Source: an uncultured Sphingobacteriales bacterium
GTDB lineage: Bacteria; Bacteroidota; Bacteroidia; Chitinophagales; Chitinophagaceae
Reading direction: 5' to 3'
Assembly (NCBI GenBank): GCA_937991535.1
Contig: CALKHN010000074.1
Location: forward strand, 6,873 to 70,872
Length of the DNA stretch: 64,000 nt
The translations under genes and the position numbers were made by a program. Of the stretch, positions 45,532 to 53,640 are shown in pieces (positions within the stretch are counted from its first letter, which is position 1; each line of letters starts with the position of its first letter). Below the pieces are notes generated by a model that was not told the DNA's origin, ran no database searches, and saw only the letters and a list, made by a program, of their open reading frames with translations.

Positions 45532-47280
45532 TTATTCATTCAATATCATCTTTGCCCGCTGCACCATCGCTTCTGCCGGGATCGTTTTTAGTTTTTCAAT
45601 TGAGAATTGCTGCAAAACTTCGTCTAATTTTTTTAACGATTGTGTATCGCCTTTTGCTGTGAACATCTTTTGCATCAGCTTTATCTTTTCAAAATCCTGG
45701 ATGCCTTCAATGAGTTTTTCAAAGCGTATGGAAGTCCGCGGTCCGGGGTAAACCTGGTACGTATCTCCTGCGGGCCAACTGCGGAAGCGTGAATCCCTGA
45801 GTGGGTCGGCTACCCAACTGTTGTAGGCCCACCGCAGGTAGCCGGTAAAACCTTTAGCGGCGGCATACCAGCCTATCCACACATGTTCGGCGGGAGGAGA
45901 GAAGGTAAAACCGTTGGGATAAGGCTCAACGCAGCAGGTATAATAGGTGCTGGGCTTGCCTTTGGCTATGCGTTCTTTAAGTATGGCTTCATCAAATTGC
46001 TGGTTAGATGCCAGGCAATAATCAAACATGTCCTTTTCTATTTCGGGGTGATAGTTGCCTGCAAGTGCGATCTTCCAGCCCGCATCAATGCTTTTAAGCA
46101 ATGCAATCACCACCTGCATGTCTTTCATAGGTCGTTCATCCATGGCAATTGTGGTAATATCAAACCAGCCTTTGCTTTTTAAATGCTTCGTAAAATCCTT
46201 CAGCATGCTTGTCCAGTGCACGGTATATTCCGCCGAGCCAATAGGCGCTTTGAGGGTGGTATCTTTTCCCGCTGTTTCATCAAAATAACGGAACGATAAG
46301 GCCCATGCTACCATGGTATAACAATTGATGCGTTTGTTAATGCCACAGCTCATCACAAAAGAAATGTATTTATCAAACAAGCTGTAATCATATATCCACG
46401 ATCCATCCCTGCGTTTTGTCCATTTGATCAATCCTGGAAAATCGTCAAAGGTTTGATGTCCCCATGGCTCGTCCATAATGCTTGCCGTAATGTTTTTTTG
46501 TCCTGCACCGGCTAACAACGTGTAATAAGGTTTCATCAGCTCAAAATGCTTATCACTCCACAACGGTACACCATGTACTCTGGCGATAGCGGCAGGATGC
46601 TGCCAGAGGTCAAGATCAAATGTCCATTTCCCGGGCGATGGCAACGTGCGGTCAATCACTTTAACGGTATAATGTAAGGTATAGGTTTTGTCTGCTTTTA
46701 CTGAAATGCTTCCCTTGTAATTGCCGGCAGCCGCTCCCTGCGGAACCTTAATGCTCAGCCATATGGGCTGCACGGTATTGGCTTTAACAGGGATATGGGA
46801 AATGATGTCTATGGCGTCTTCTGCCAGCGAAGAATCAAAATCCGCGGGTTTCCGGTAACCGCAACCGGCGGCAAATTCGTCCGTTATTACATAACGCACG
46901 AACCCCGCTTTAATATCCGCAGATGAAATGGGTTGACCTTTTGCATTTACCAGCTCACTAACTGTATAAGTTAGCTGCTCAACAGGCTGGTTTGTCCATA
47001 CCAGCAGTTGCGTGTGTACCTTTTCTCCCTTCCACGCTGTAGTGCTCCAGCTATCCTGAACGGTTTTAAACGGAACTTTTTCTTTGGCATAACGGGTATT
47101 GCTACTGGCGAAGCTTACCATAACCGGTTGCTGAAGTGTTTTCCATTCTTCTCCCGGTGCTGTAACCGGCATTGCAGTTTCAGCAAAATAATTGTTGCCT
47201 TCGGCACTGTAACTCATATCCTGCGCAAAGAGCTTTGCGTATAGCATAACACCTGGTATCAGCAGCATTATTTTTTTCAT
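45532..47280 (-). CDS. Secreted glycoside-hydrolase-like protein with DUF4091 domain (GH123-like)
   Basis: 582 residues from the ATG at 47280 (MKKIMLLIPGVML), which begins a signal peptide. A beta-sandwich (about 55-215) precedes a TIM-barrel-like core with DLDLWQHPAAIARV, MDEPWGHQTFDDFP and TIAMDERPMKDM; the Asp-Glu pair in MDE/MDER is a plausible catalytic dyad. The C-terminal DUF4091 region has GFTGYLRWAYNSWVADPLRDSR. Relatives include GH123-type N-acetyl-beta-galactosaminidases. Substrate unknown. Divergent from the LacI gene. Confidence 0.85.
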   Translation of the reverse strand: MKKIMLLIPGVMLYAKLFAQDMSYSAEGNNYFAETAMPVTAPGEEWKTLQQPVMVSFASSNTRYAKEKVPFKTVQDSWSTTAWKGEKVHTQLLVWTNQPVEQLTYTVSELVNAKGQPISSADIKAGFVRYVITDEFAAGCGYRKPADFDSSLAEDAIDIISHIPVKANTVQPIWLSIKVPQGAAAGNYKGSISVKADKTYTLHYTVKVIDRTLPSPGKWTFDLDLWQHPAAIARVHGVPLWSDKHFELMKPYYTLLAGAGQKNITASIMDEPWGHQTFDDFPGLIKWTKRRDGSWIYDYSLFDKYISFVMSCGINKRINCYTMVAWALSFRYFDETAGKDTTLKAPIGSAEYTVHWTSMLKDFTKHLKSKGWFDITTIAMDERPMKDMQVVIALLKSIDAGWKIALAGNYHPEIEKDMFDYCLASNQQFDEAILKERIAKGKPSTYYTCCVEPYPNGFTFSPPAEHVWIGWYAAAKGFTGYLRWAYNSWVADPLRDSRFRSWPAGDTYQVYPGPRTSIRFEKLIEGIQDFEKIKLMQKMFTAKGDTQSLKKLDEVLQQFSIEKLKTIPAEAMVQRAKMILNE

Positions 47281-47358
47281 GACGGTAAAATTTAACATGG
47301 TTAAAACTACGGTAATAAAAGGGAAAGAACAGGGGCAAACGATTGCATGAATTATGGG

Positions 47359-47610
47359 GTTACAGGTTTCAGGTTTCAGGGTGCAGGGTTCAGGGGCTCA
47401 GGGTTCAGGTTGCAGGTTTCAACGTGGGCAACGAAATTTTGTTTCGGATTTCGGAAGTTTATGATTTTTAGTTTTTTGTTTATCGTTGTATTTCCCGGAT
47501 TTCGGATTTTAATGTTCAGATTTGAGATTTTTTGTTTCTTGTTTTTTGTGATTTTGCCCTCGTCTTAGGATGCTCAAACCCATACCTGATACCTCACACC
47601 TGGCACCTAT
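47359..47610. repeat. Word-like intergenic repeat block between DUF4091 and lacI genes
   Basis: CAGGTTTCAGGTTTCAGGG, GCAGGGTTCAGG and CTCAGGGTTCAGG words (47359-47420) lead into TTTCGGATTTCGGAAG and TTATCGTTGTATTTCCCGG; TTCTTGTTTTTTGTGAT (47536-47552) is the exact complement of 17 bases at 18198-18214; then TACCTGATACCTCACACC words. No gene. Confidence 0.65.
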
Positions 47611-47661
47611 TTGTTTTTGATACCCCAAAATATGCAGTTACCTTAGCTATTCTTAATTCTT

Positions 47662-48675
47662 ATGGAGAAGAAGGTACCTACGATAAAGGAAATTGCAAAA
47701 AAGCTCAATATTTCTGTTTCAACCGTTTCAAGGGCATTGCATAATCATCCCAGCATAGGCTTGCGCACTAAAATGCAGGTACAAAAGCTGGCAACGGAAA
47801 TGAATTATGAGCCCAATCAAACAGCCATTCAGTTTAAACAAGGAAAAACATTTACCCTTGGACTTATTCTTCCCAACCTCCGCGAAGAATTCTTTTCAAC
47901 GGCTATCAGCGGTGTAGAAGATACAGCTTTTAAAAGTAATTATAATGTGCTGATCGGGCAGTCGCACGATGAACTGGAGAGGGAGCGCCAAATTGTTGAA
48001 ACCATGCGCAAACACAGGGTGGATGGTGTACTGGCATCTATTTCAAAACAAACCAAAAGCATTGAACATTTCGAACAATTGGATAAATACAATATTCCAG
48101 TAGTTTTTTTCGACAGGGTACCCGATGTACCCAATATCCATTCGGTATGGTGCAGTTTGTACTATAGCACCATTGAGGCTGTGGAATTTTTATTTCGCAA
48201 AGGTCATCAAAGGGTTGGCTATATACAGGGGCCTCTATCTTTAAATATTAAAAATGAAAGATTAGAAGGGTACTATGCTGCTCATAAGAATAAAAAACTT
48301 CCCCTACAGGAATCATTGATCGCAACAACAGATCTTTCCAAAGAAAGTACGGAACAGGCTATAGAAAAATTATTATCACTTAAAAATAAACCCACTGCTA
48401 TACTTGCTTTTAATGATAATGTGGCCCTGGATACTATTCAGTACTTAAGAAATAAAAAACTGAAGATCAACAAAGATATCAGCGTTGTAAGTTATGCCAA
48501 CTGGCCCATCACCAGCTATCTTGATTTTCCTCCTATTGCTTCCGTGGAACAATTTCCGTATGAACAGGGCAGCAGGGCAACAGAGTTGTTGTTCAAGCTT
48601 CTGAATACAAAATCGCTTGAAGGTAGTTTACCTTATGAAAATATTGTGCTGAAAAGCGAATTGATCGTACGGTAA
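47662..48675 (+). CDS. LacI-family transcriptional regulator
   Basis: 337 residues. The N-terminal HTH is TIKEIAKKLNISVSTVSRAL (residues 7-26), followed by the hinge helix and a periplasmic-binding-like effector domain (GLILPNLREEFFSTAISG...; VPDVPNIHSV; NERLEGYYAA). It is expected to bind a sugar and control glycan-use genes; the divergent DUF4091/GH32 genes are natural candidates, but no palindromic operator was clear in the shared spacer. Confidence 0.93.
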   Translation: MEKKVPTIKEIAKKLNISVSTVSRALHNHPSIGLRTKMQVQKLATEMNYEPNQTAIQFKQGKTFTLGLILPNLREEFFSTAISGVEDTAFKSNYNVLIGQSHDELERERQIVETMRKHRVDGVLASISKQTKSIEHFEQLDKYNIPVVFFDRVPDVPNIHSVWCSLYYSTIEAVEFLFRKGHQRVGYIQGPLSLNIKNERLEGYYAAHKNKKLPLQESLIATTDLSKESTEQAIEKLLSLKNKPTAILAFNDNVALDTIQYLRNKKLKINKDISVVSYANWPITSYLDFPPIASVEQFPYEQGSRATELLFKLLNTKSLEGSLPYENIVLKSELIVR

Positions 48676-48757
48676 AAGAAGAATCCAGCCAAAGGAAGAA
48701 ACAAATGATACCCCGCCGCCGCATCAGCATCACGACATGCAGCCTGAACATGATTAC

Positions 48758-48784
48758 AAAAAAAGCCGGGCTGGTGACCCGGCT
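48758..48784 (-). terminator. Rho-independent terminator (minus strand) after a gene remnant
   Basis: On the minus strand AGCCGGG-TCACCAG-CCCGGCT is followed by TTTTTT. It points away from the LacI gene and belongs to the open stretch at 48832-49056. Confidence 0.75.
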
Positions 48785-48831
48785 AATTGCCGATGGAAGA
48801 TCCAAAGGGATGTTTCCCTTCGCGCTTCAAG

Positions 48832-49056
48832 TTATCTTCCTTCCGGCTTGTTCTGCTGCTGTTGCTCTGAACGTGCTACAAGTGTTTCAAAAATTATGCC
48901 CTGGTTGAAGCAAAGGCGCCCGCCCATTTCGAAACCTGTTTTAAAAGCAATATCCCGGAACAACTTGTGAAATACTTTCTCCGGCAACCTCGCTTTTGGG
49001 GTAATATGTTCTGTAAGTGGCGGATAGGTGTTACTGATTCCATGCCTGAGCAGCCA
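48832..49056 (-). pseudogene. C-terminal remnant of an unknown gene
   Basis: A 74-codon stretch between two stops and with no ATG near its start reads WLLRHGISNTYPPLTEHI, then RLPEKVFHKLFRDIAFKTG, FEMGGRLCFNQGIIFETLVA and a Gln-rich tail. It has normal protein-like composition and codon use, ends in TAA, and is followed by AAGGGA-TCCCTT and the terminator at 48784-48758. I do not recognise the family. The rest of the 48676-49521 spacer holds no gene, only repeats. Confidence 0.5.
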
Positions 49057-49255
49057 TTAGGGTTAATGAGACCGGAGATCCATAAATAAATGTAGACTTT
49101 TTTGTGGTATTAAATGCTCATGCTGTGCAGAATATTACCCATAAGCATACAGACAATCATTTATTTACGTATTTATGGTTTAAGCAATGGTTACGCAATC
49201 CGGTGGGTATGGATTGATACCAGCGATGTGATATGGAGGGTGAGTGGTGGGTAGA

Positions 49256-49520
49256 GAAAATGACAAGAACCAAATCACAAGTAAATCGGAAAACTAAAAA
49301 TCGAAGTTCGAAATGAATGCAAAATCGTGTGCTATATGGTGGTTTTTTAAACAACGAAATCCGGGAACTGGCAGCAGGCGGCGCTCAGATTTCATTGACA
49401 GTGCAAAGAAGGTGCATACAGGCTGTCATTAGTGGTTTTGAGCTCACGGCTGACCGCTGATAGCCGATGGCTCAACCAACAAACGGATTCAATACCAAGA
49501 TCTCAAATTTAAAATCTCAA
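49256..49520. repeat. Word-like intergenic repeats upstream of cutC stop
   Basis: GACAAGAACCAAATCACAAG, AAATCGGAAAACTAAAAATCG and TTCGAAATGAATGC words (49256-49320), CTCACGGCTGACCGCTGATAGCC (49442-49464) and TCTCAAATTTAAAAT (49501-49515), which matches 31761-31775 exactly. Confidence 0.6.
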
Positions 49521-49521
49521 A

Positions 49522-50250
49522 TCAACCCAGGGTTTGCAGAGCCGCTATCATTTTCTTCACTTCCACGGTATCCAGTTCAGTGGTTTGCAGATTTTCATTC
49601 ATGGAAGTATTGAAATATTTCATTTTTGAGTCTTCTGTTTTTCTTGCGGAGGAGTGAAATTCAGTAGCTCCGGTTTGTGTGGCCAAAGCAACAATATTTT
49701 CTGATCTTACGCCTGATCCCGGCATAACAATAATGCGGTCGTTGGCCTGTCGTACAAGCTGAGAAAGTGTTTCGGAACCTTCTGCTGCTGTAGGTTTCAA
49801 CCCGCTGGTCAGGATTCTTTCGCATCCGGTGGATATTATATCCTCCAAAGCTTCAAATGGATTGGCTACGCGATCAAATGCCCGGTGAAAGGTAACGCCG
49901 AGCGGGTAGGCAGCCTCCACCAATACTGCGGTTCTCTTTTTATCAATACTTCCATCCGGCTGTAGCAGCCCGATCACCACACCATCGCAGCCCAATTCTT
50001 TACAAAGCAGCACATCTTTTTTTATGACCTCAAATGCCTCGCTGCTGTATAAAAAATCACCCCCGCGGGGGCGAATGATCGGGTAGAGCTGGAGCGAGGT
50101 TTTTTCTCTCGCGGTTTTGATCGTGCCATAACCCGGTGTAGTGCCACCTTCAGCAGGGTTATCGCATAACTCAATACGATGGGCTCCTGATTGCTCCGCC
50201 AGTAACACAGACTCAATGGTAAAGGCAATAACCTCAAGTGTATAATGCAT
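49522..50250 (-). CDS. cutC: CutC family protein
   Basis: 242 residues, a TIM barrel with the family markers RIELCDNPAEGGTTPGYG, IIRPRGGDFLYS, DGVVIGLL, TFHRAFD and VMPGSGVRSENI. Named for copper homeostasis in E. coli, though a direct role in copper is disputed. TATCTTTC on the minus strand (50310-50303) may be its -7 box. It is divergent from the GH109 gene. Confidence 0.92.
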   Translation of the reverse strand: MHYTLEVIAFTIESVLLAEQSGAHRIELCDNPAEGGTTPGYGTIKTAREKTSLQLYPIIRPRGGDFLYSSEAFEVIKKDVLLCKELGCDGVVIGLLQPDGSIDKKRTAVLVEAAYPLGVTFHRAFDRVANPFEALEDIISTGCERILTSGLKPTAAEGSETLSQLVRQANDRIIVMPGSGVRSENIVALATQTGATEFHSSARKTEDSKMKYFNTSMNENLQTTELDTVEVKKMIAALQTLG

Positions 50251-50436
50251 AGCGACAGTTGTGGGTAGTGAATGGAGCGGTATATGAATGTTGTTTTGAA
50301 GTTGAAAGATAGCAAATCACTTTCCGAATTATATTTTTTGCAGAACAAACGATTGTTTAAATTTCAGCTAACGCGCTTTTATTCGCACAAATTTAGGATA
50401 TTAGCGCACACAAAATTATTCATTCAACTACTTGCC

Positions 50437-51858
50437 ATGACATCCAACCGCAGAAAATTTTTACGCAATATTACTTTAGGCACCGGTGCGATTGCCACAG
50501 GATTACCCGTGCTGGGTAAAGACCATTCAACAGAGAAAGATGAGTTATCATCCTATGCAGGAAAAAGCGGGTTTAACATGAGTGGCTACGCAGCGCCTAA
50601 AATAGATAAAGTGCGTATTGGCATTATAGGGCTGGGAAACCGGGGATCGGGCGCTGTGGGCCGTTTATCCTTTATTGAAAACGCTGAAATTGTTGCCTTG
50701 TGCGACAATCGCCCCGAAAGAATTCCCCTGGCTCAAAAAACGATTACGGATAAGGGATTGCCAAAAGCTAAAGAATATACGGGCGAAGAAGGATGGAAGG
50801 CTTTGTGCGAAAGCAATGATATTGACTTTGTATATATCTGCACACCCTGGCAATTGCATACACCTATGGCAGTATATGCCATGAAGAACGGAAAACATGC
50901 TGCATCGGAGGTACCCATTGCCGTTACCGTTGATGAATGCTGGCAACTGGTGGAAACCTCGGAAAAAACAAAAAAGCATTGCATGATGCTGGAGAACACC
51001 TGCTATGATTTTTTTGAACTGCTTACTTTAAATATGGCGCGTAATGGTTTGTTTGGAGAGCTGATACATGCCGAAGGCGCTTACATACATGACTTGCTGA
51101 GCTCCAATTTCGGGAAAACCAGCTATTCCAAAATGTGGCGCTTAAGGGAAAATGAATTCCGCAATGGTAATTTATATCCCACACACGGGTTAGGACCAAT
51201 AGCGCAATGCTTAGACATAAACCGGGGCGATAAAATGGATCATATGGTTTCTATGTCATCCAATGATTTTATGATGGGTGCAACGGCAAAAGAAAAAGCG
51301 GCGGAAGATCCTTTTTTCAATGAGTTTGTTGGAAAGTCATACCGCGGCAATATGAATACAAGCATCATCCGCACCAATAAAGGAAAAACGATCATGTTGC
51401 AGCACGATGTTACTTCTCCACGTCCTTACTCACGGCTTCATTTGATCAGCGGTACCAAAGGTGTTGCCCAGAAATATCCCGATCCTGAGCGGATCGCTTT
51501 CGGTCATGAATGGATCAAGCCTGAAGAATTAAAAGCACTGTATGATAAATATACACCTGAAATTGTAAAACATGTGGGTGATATTGCAAAAAAAGTAGGC
51601 GGTCATGGAGGTATGGACTTTATGATGGACTGGCGTACTATTGATTGTTTGCGCAACGGGTTGCCTTTAGATCAGGATGTATATGATGGTGTTTTATGGA
51701 GTGTAATAGGCCCGCTCAGCGAAAAATCTGTTGCGAAGAATTCAAAAACGGTAGACGTGCCCGATTTTAGCAGGGGCAACTGGAAAACCAATAAACCCGT
51801 GAATCTTACCCTTGAAGGTGGGGGCAACACCACGGTAAGAGAGGTAAAAAAAGGATGA
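50437..51858 (+). CDS. GH109 NAD-dependent glycosidase (alpha-N-acetylgalactosaminidase family), Tat-exported
   Basis: 473 residues from the ATG at 50437 (MTSNRRKFLRNIT). The open frame continues 165 bases upstream without conservation, so the inner start is chosen. The twin-arginine motif NRRKFLR is followed by a hydrophobic stretch. The Rossmann motif VRIGIIGLGNRGSG (near 78), TPWQLHTPMAVYAMKNGKH and LGPIAQCLDINRGDKMDHM are hallmarks of GH109. It cleaves alpha-GalNAc by a redox mechanism with tightly bound NAD, which fits folding before Tat export. Confidence 0.92.
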   Translation: MTSNRRKFLRNITLGTGAIATGLPVLGKDHSTEKDELSSYAGKSGFNMSGYAAPKIDKVRIGIIGLGNRGSGAVGRLSFIENAEIVALCDNRPERIPLAQKTITDKGLPKAKEYTGEEGWKALCESNDIDFVYICTPWQLHTPMAVYAMKNGKHAASEVPIAVTVDECWQLVETSEKTKKHCMMLENTCYDFFELLTLNMARNGLFGELIHAEGAYIHDLLSSNFGKTSYSKMWRLRENEFRNGNLYPTHGLGPIAQCLDINRGDKMDHMVSMSSNDFMMGATAKEKAAEDPFFNEFVGKSYRGNMNTSIIRTNKGKTIMLQHDVTSPRPYSRLHLISGTKGVAQKYPDPERIAFGHEWIKPEELKALYDKYTPEIVKHVGDIAKKVGGHGGMDFMMDWRTIDCLRNGLPLDQDVYDGVLWSVIGPLSEKSVAKNSKTVDVPDFSRGNWKTNKPVNLTLEGGGNTTVREVKKG

Positions 51859-51915
51859 TATTGAACCAATAAAGCTTTAAAGTATTCCTGATTGATAAAC
51901 CACCCGTTATTTTTT

Positions 51916-51937
51916 GGCGCCGAAAGGCGCCTTTTTT
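51916..51937 (+). terminator. Rho-independent terminator of the GH109 gene
   Basis: GGCGCC-GAAA-GGCGCC is a perfect stem with a tetraloop, followed by six T, 57 bp after the stop. Confidence 0.9.
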
Positions 51938-52003
51938 AATGAGAAAGCAGCAAAGTAATGAAGCTGAGACCACAAGAGCTCAAAAGCTATATCAGGGCTT
52001 CTT

Positions 52004-52112
52004 TCCGAAAACGGACCGTATTCGTTTTCGGACGCCTGCCCGACTGAACGTCGTTCGGGCGGGGCTTTTGGTTACTTTAGCCTACCGGTAGGTGTCTCAC
52101 CGACCGGAAAGT
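52004..52112. repeat. Cluster of three hairpins in a gene-free spacer
   Basis: TCCGAAAACG pairs with CGTTTTCGGA (52004-52032), CCTGCCCGA with TCGGGCGGG (52035-52063), and CCGGTAGGTG with CACCGACCGG (52085-52107). The last 31 bases (52082-52112) match 34813-34843 with one difference. A run of seven T follows the third hairpin. No gene is seen from 51859 to 52462. Confidence 0.7.
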
Positions 52113-52184
52113 TTTTTTACATATTGGTGTTCCCGCACCGCTGTTTTTTTCCGGTGTTGGTGTTATGGCTGCGCCGCCGTTGTC

Positions 52185-52260
52185 AAAAGAACCAAATCAC
52201 AAAAAACAAGAAACCAAACCTGTCCGCCGGGGTGGAGCAATTTCAAATCCAAAAACTTTT
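52185..52260. repeat. Word-like intergenic repeat upstream of VOC genes
   Basis: 28 bases at 52185-52212 are identical to 18187-18214. GTCCGCCGGGGTGGAGC and TTTCAAATCCAAAAAC words follow. Confidence 0.65.
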
Positions 52261-52462
52261 CATAAATGCGGGTTGGTAATTGCCTGCCTTACCGAAGATT
52301 CAGGCATCAGGATAAACATCTTTGCGTAAGATAAAGACAAACGGCTTTTTGGCGCAATCAACCCCTTAAACTGTCATAAATCCCACCTTTAATCCTCGCC
52401 GTTTGTATTCATCTTTGTGATGTCAATTCATATTAAACAATAACAATTCAAAATTCAACACA

Positions 52463-52867
52463 ATGGCAAAGCAGGTATTTATCAACCTTCCGGTGAAAGA
52501 TTTAAAAAAGGCAATGGCATTTTACGAAGCCATTGGCTTTACCAACAATCCTCAATTTACAGATGAAACCGCTGCCTGTATGGTATGGAGCGACGCCATC
52601 TTTGTAATGCTGCTTACGCATGATAAGTTCAGGCAATTTATCTCTAAGGCTGTCATTGACGCCAAACAAACCGTTGGAGTAATTAATGCACTCTCCCTGG
52701 AGAACAATGACGAAGTAAATTCTTTTGCTGAAAAAGCGGTAAAAGCAGGGGGCAGGGAATATGCCGAACCCAAAGATTACGGATTTATGCAGCAGCGGTG
52801 TGTGGAAGATTTGGACGGACACAATTGGGAAGTGTTGTATATGGACATGAGCAAATTTCCAGGTTAA
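52463..52867 (+). CDS. VOC-family (glyoxalase/bleomycin-resistance-like) protein
   Basis: 134 residues. It has the beta-alpha-beta-beta-beta pattern: FINLPVKDLKKAMAFYEAIGF at the N-terminus and GFMQQRCVEDLDGHNWEVLYMD at the C-terminus, with a metal-ligand-like Asp/His and Glu. Likely substrate unknown. 30 bp before a second VOC-type gene. Confidence 0.88.
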   Translation: MAKQVFINLPVKDLKKAMAFYEAIGFTNNPQFTDETAACMVWSDAIFVMLLTHDKFRQFISKAVIDAKQTVGVINALSLENNDEVNSFAEKAVKAGGREYAEPKDYGFMQQRCVEDLDGHNWEVLYMDMSKFPG

Positions 52868-52897
52868 AAAATATTCGTTCATTTAAAACAAACGAAA

Positions 52898-53365
52898 ATG
52901 GCAAAGCAAAAGATAACTCCCTGTTTATGGATTGAAAAAGATGCTAAAAAAGCAGCTCAATACTATCTGTCCATTTTTAAAAATGGGAAACTGAAATCAT
53001 ACAAAGCGTATAAAAATTCAGGCGCTCCGGGCGGCGATTTTGATACAGCGACCATGAATTTACTGGGAATGGATTTCCAGATCCTGGCTGCCGGGCCTTT
53101 ATTCAAATTCAACGAGGCTGTATCCTTTGTCGTTACCTGTAAAGACCAGTCCGAAGTAGATTACTATTGGAAAGCCCTCACCGCTAAAGGCGGCAGTGAA
53201 GGCCCCTGCGGCTGGCTGAAAGATAAGTACGGACTTTCGTGGCAGATCGTGCCGGAGCAGTATTTTAAACTGGAATCGCACAAAAACAAGGCAAAGCAGG
53301 AATATGCATTCAGGGCATTAATGAAAATGAAAAAAATAATCATTGCTGATCTGGAGGAAAAATAA
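52898..53365 (+). CDS. PhnB-like VOC protein (3-demethylubiquinone methyltransferase-like domain)
   Basis: 155 residues. ITPCLWIEKDAKKAAQYYLSIF opens the family; PGGDFDTATMNLLGMDFQ and GPCGWLKDKYGLSWQIVPEQ complete the PF06983-type pattern. Despite the family name, enzymatic methyl transfer is not expected. Likely in an operon with the preceding VOC gene. Confidence 0.88.
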   Translation: MAKQKITPCLWIEKDAKKAAQYYLSIFKNGKLKSYKAYKNSGAPGGDFDTATMNLLGMDFQILAAGPLFKFNEAVSFVVTCKDQSEVDYYWKALTAKGGSEGPCGWLKDKYGLSWQIVPEQYFKLESHKNKAKQEYAFRALMKMKKIIIADLEEK

Positions 53366-53439
53366 TTGTAATAAACATGAAACGGCTTTGTACTTGCGAA
53401 AGATCAAAATGAATTTCTCACCACAAAAAACTAAACATC

Positions 53440-53493
53440 ATGCGTAAATTAAAAATACAAATGAACGTTTTATTTGCCTGTGGTGAAGTGTAA
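53440..53493 (+). pseudogene. Vestige of a dihydrofolate-reductase-like (RibD C-terminal type) gene start
   Basis: Seventeen codons, MRKLKIQMNVLFACGEV then stop. The first ten residues look like the start of Bacteroidota 'dihydrofolate reductase family' proteins (MRKLKLQMxVSxDGF as I recall), which often sit beside VOC and YdeI genes; the rest is lost. CACCACA and TGTGGTG flank the vestige as an inverted pair. Confidence 0.35.
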
Positions 53494-53555
53494 GCCATTT
53501 GATTGCGGAACAGTTTTGCTGTGTTACAAATTGGCTTAGCAACATTCGTAGATTA

Positions 53556-53640
53556 CCATCTTACTATCTTACTGTCTTACTGTCTTACTATCTTACCATC
53601 TTACTATCTTACCATCTTCCCCTCTTCCCCTCTTGCTATT
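53556..53640. repeat. TATCTTAC octamer array at the end of the OmpA-type gene
   Basis: About nine copies of TCTTACTA/TCTTACTG/TCTTACCA, then TCTTCCCC copies. The octamer is the complement of GTAAGATA at 22417-22474, 31 kb away. It abuts the OmpA-type stop at 53636. Confidence 0.75.

Noticed and set aside
47281..47661. LacI operator palindrome
   Set aside because: Only degenerate repeats are seen; no convincing CG-centred palindrome.
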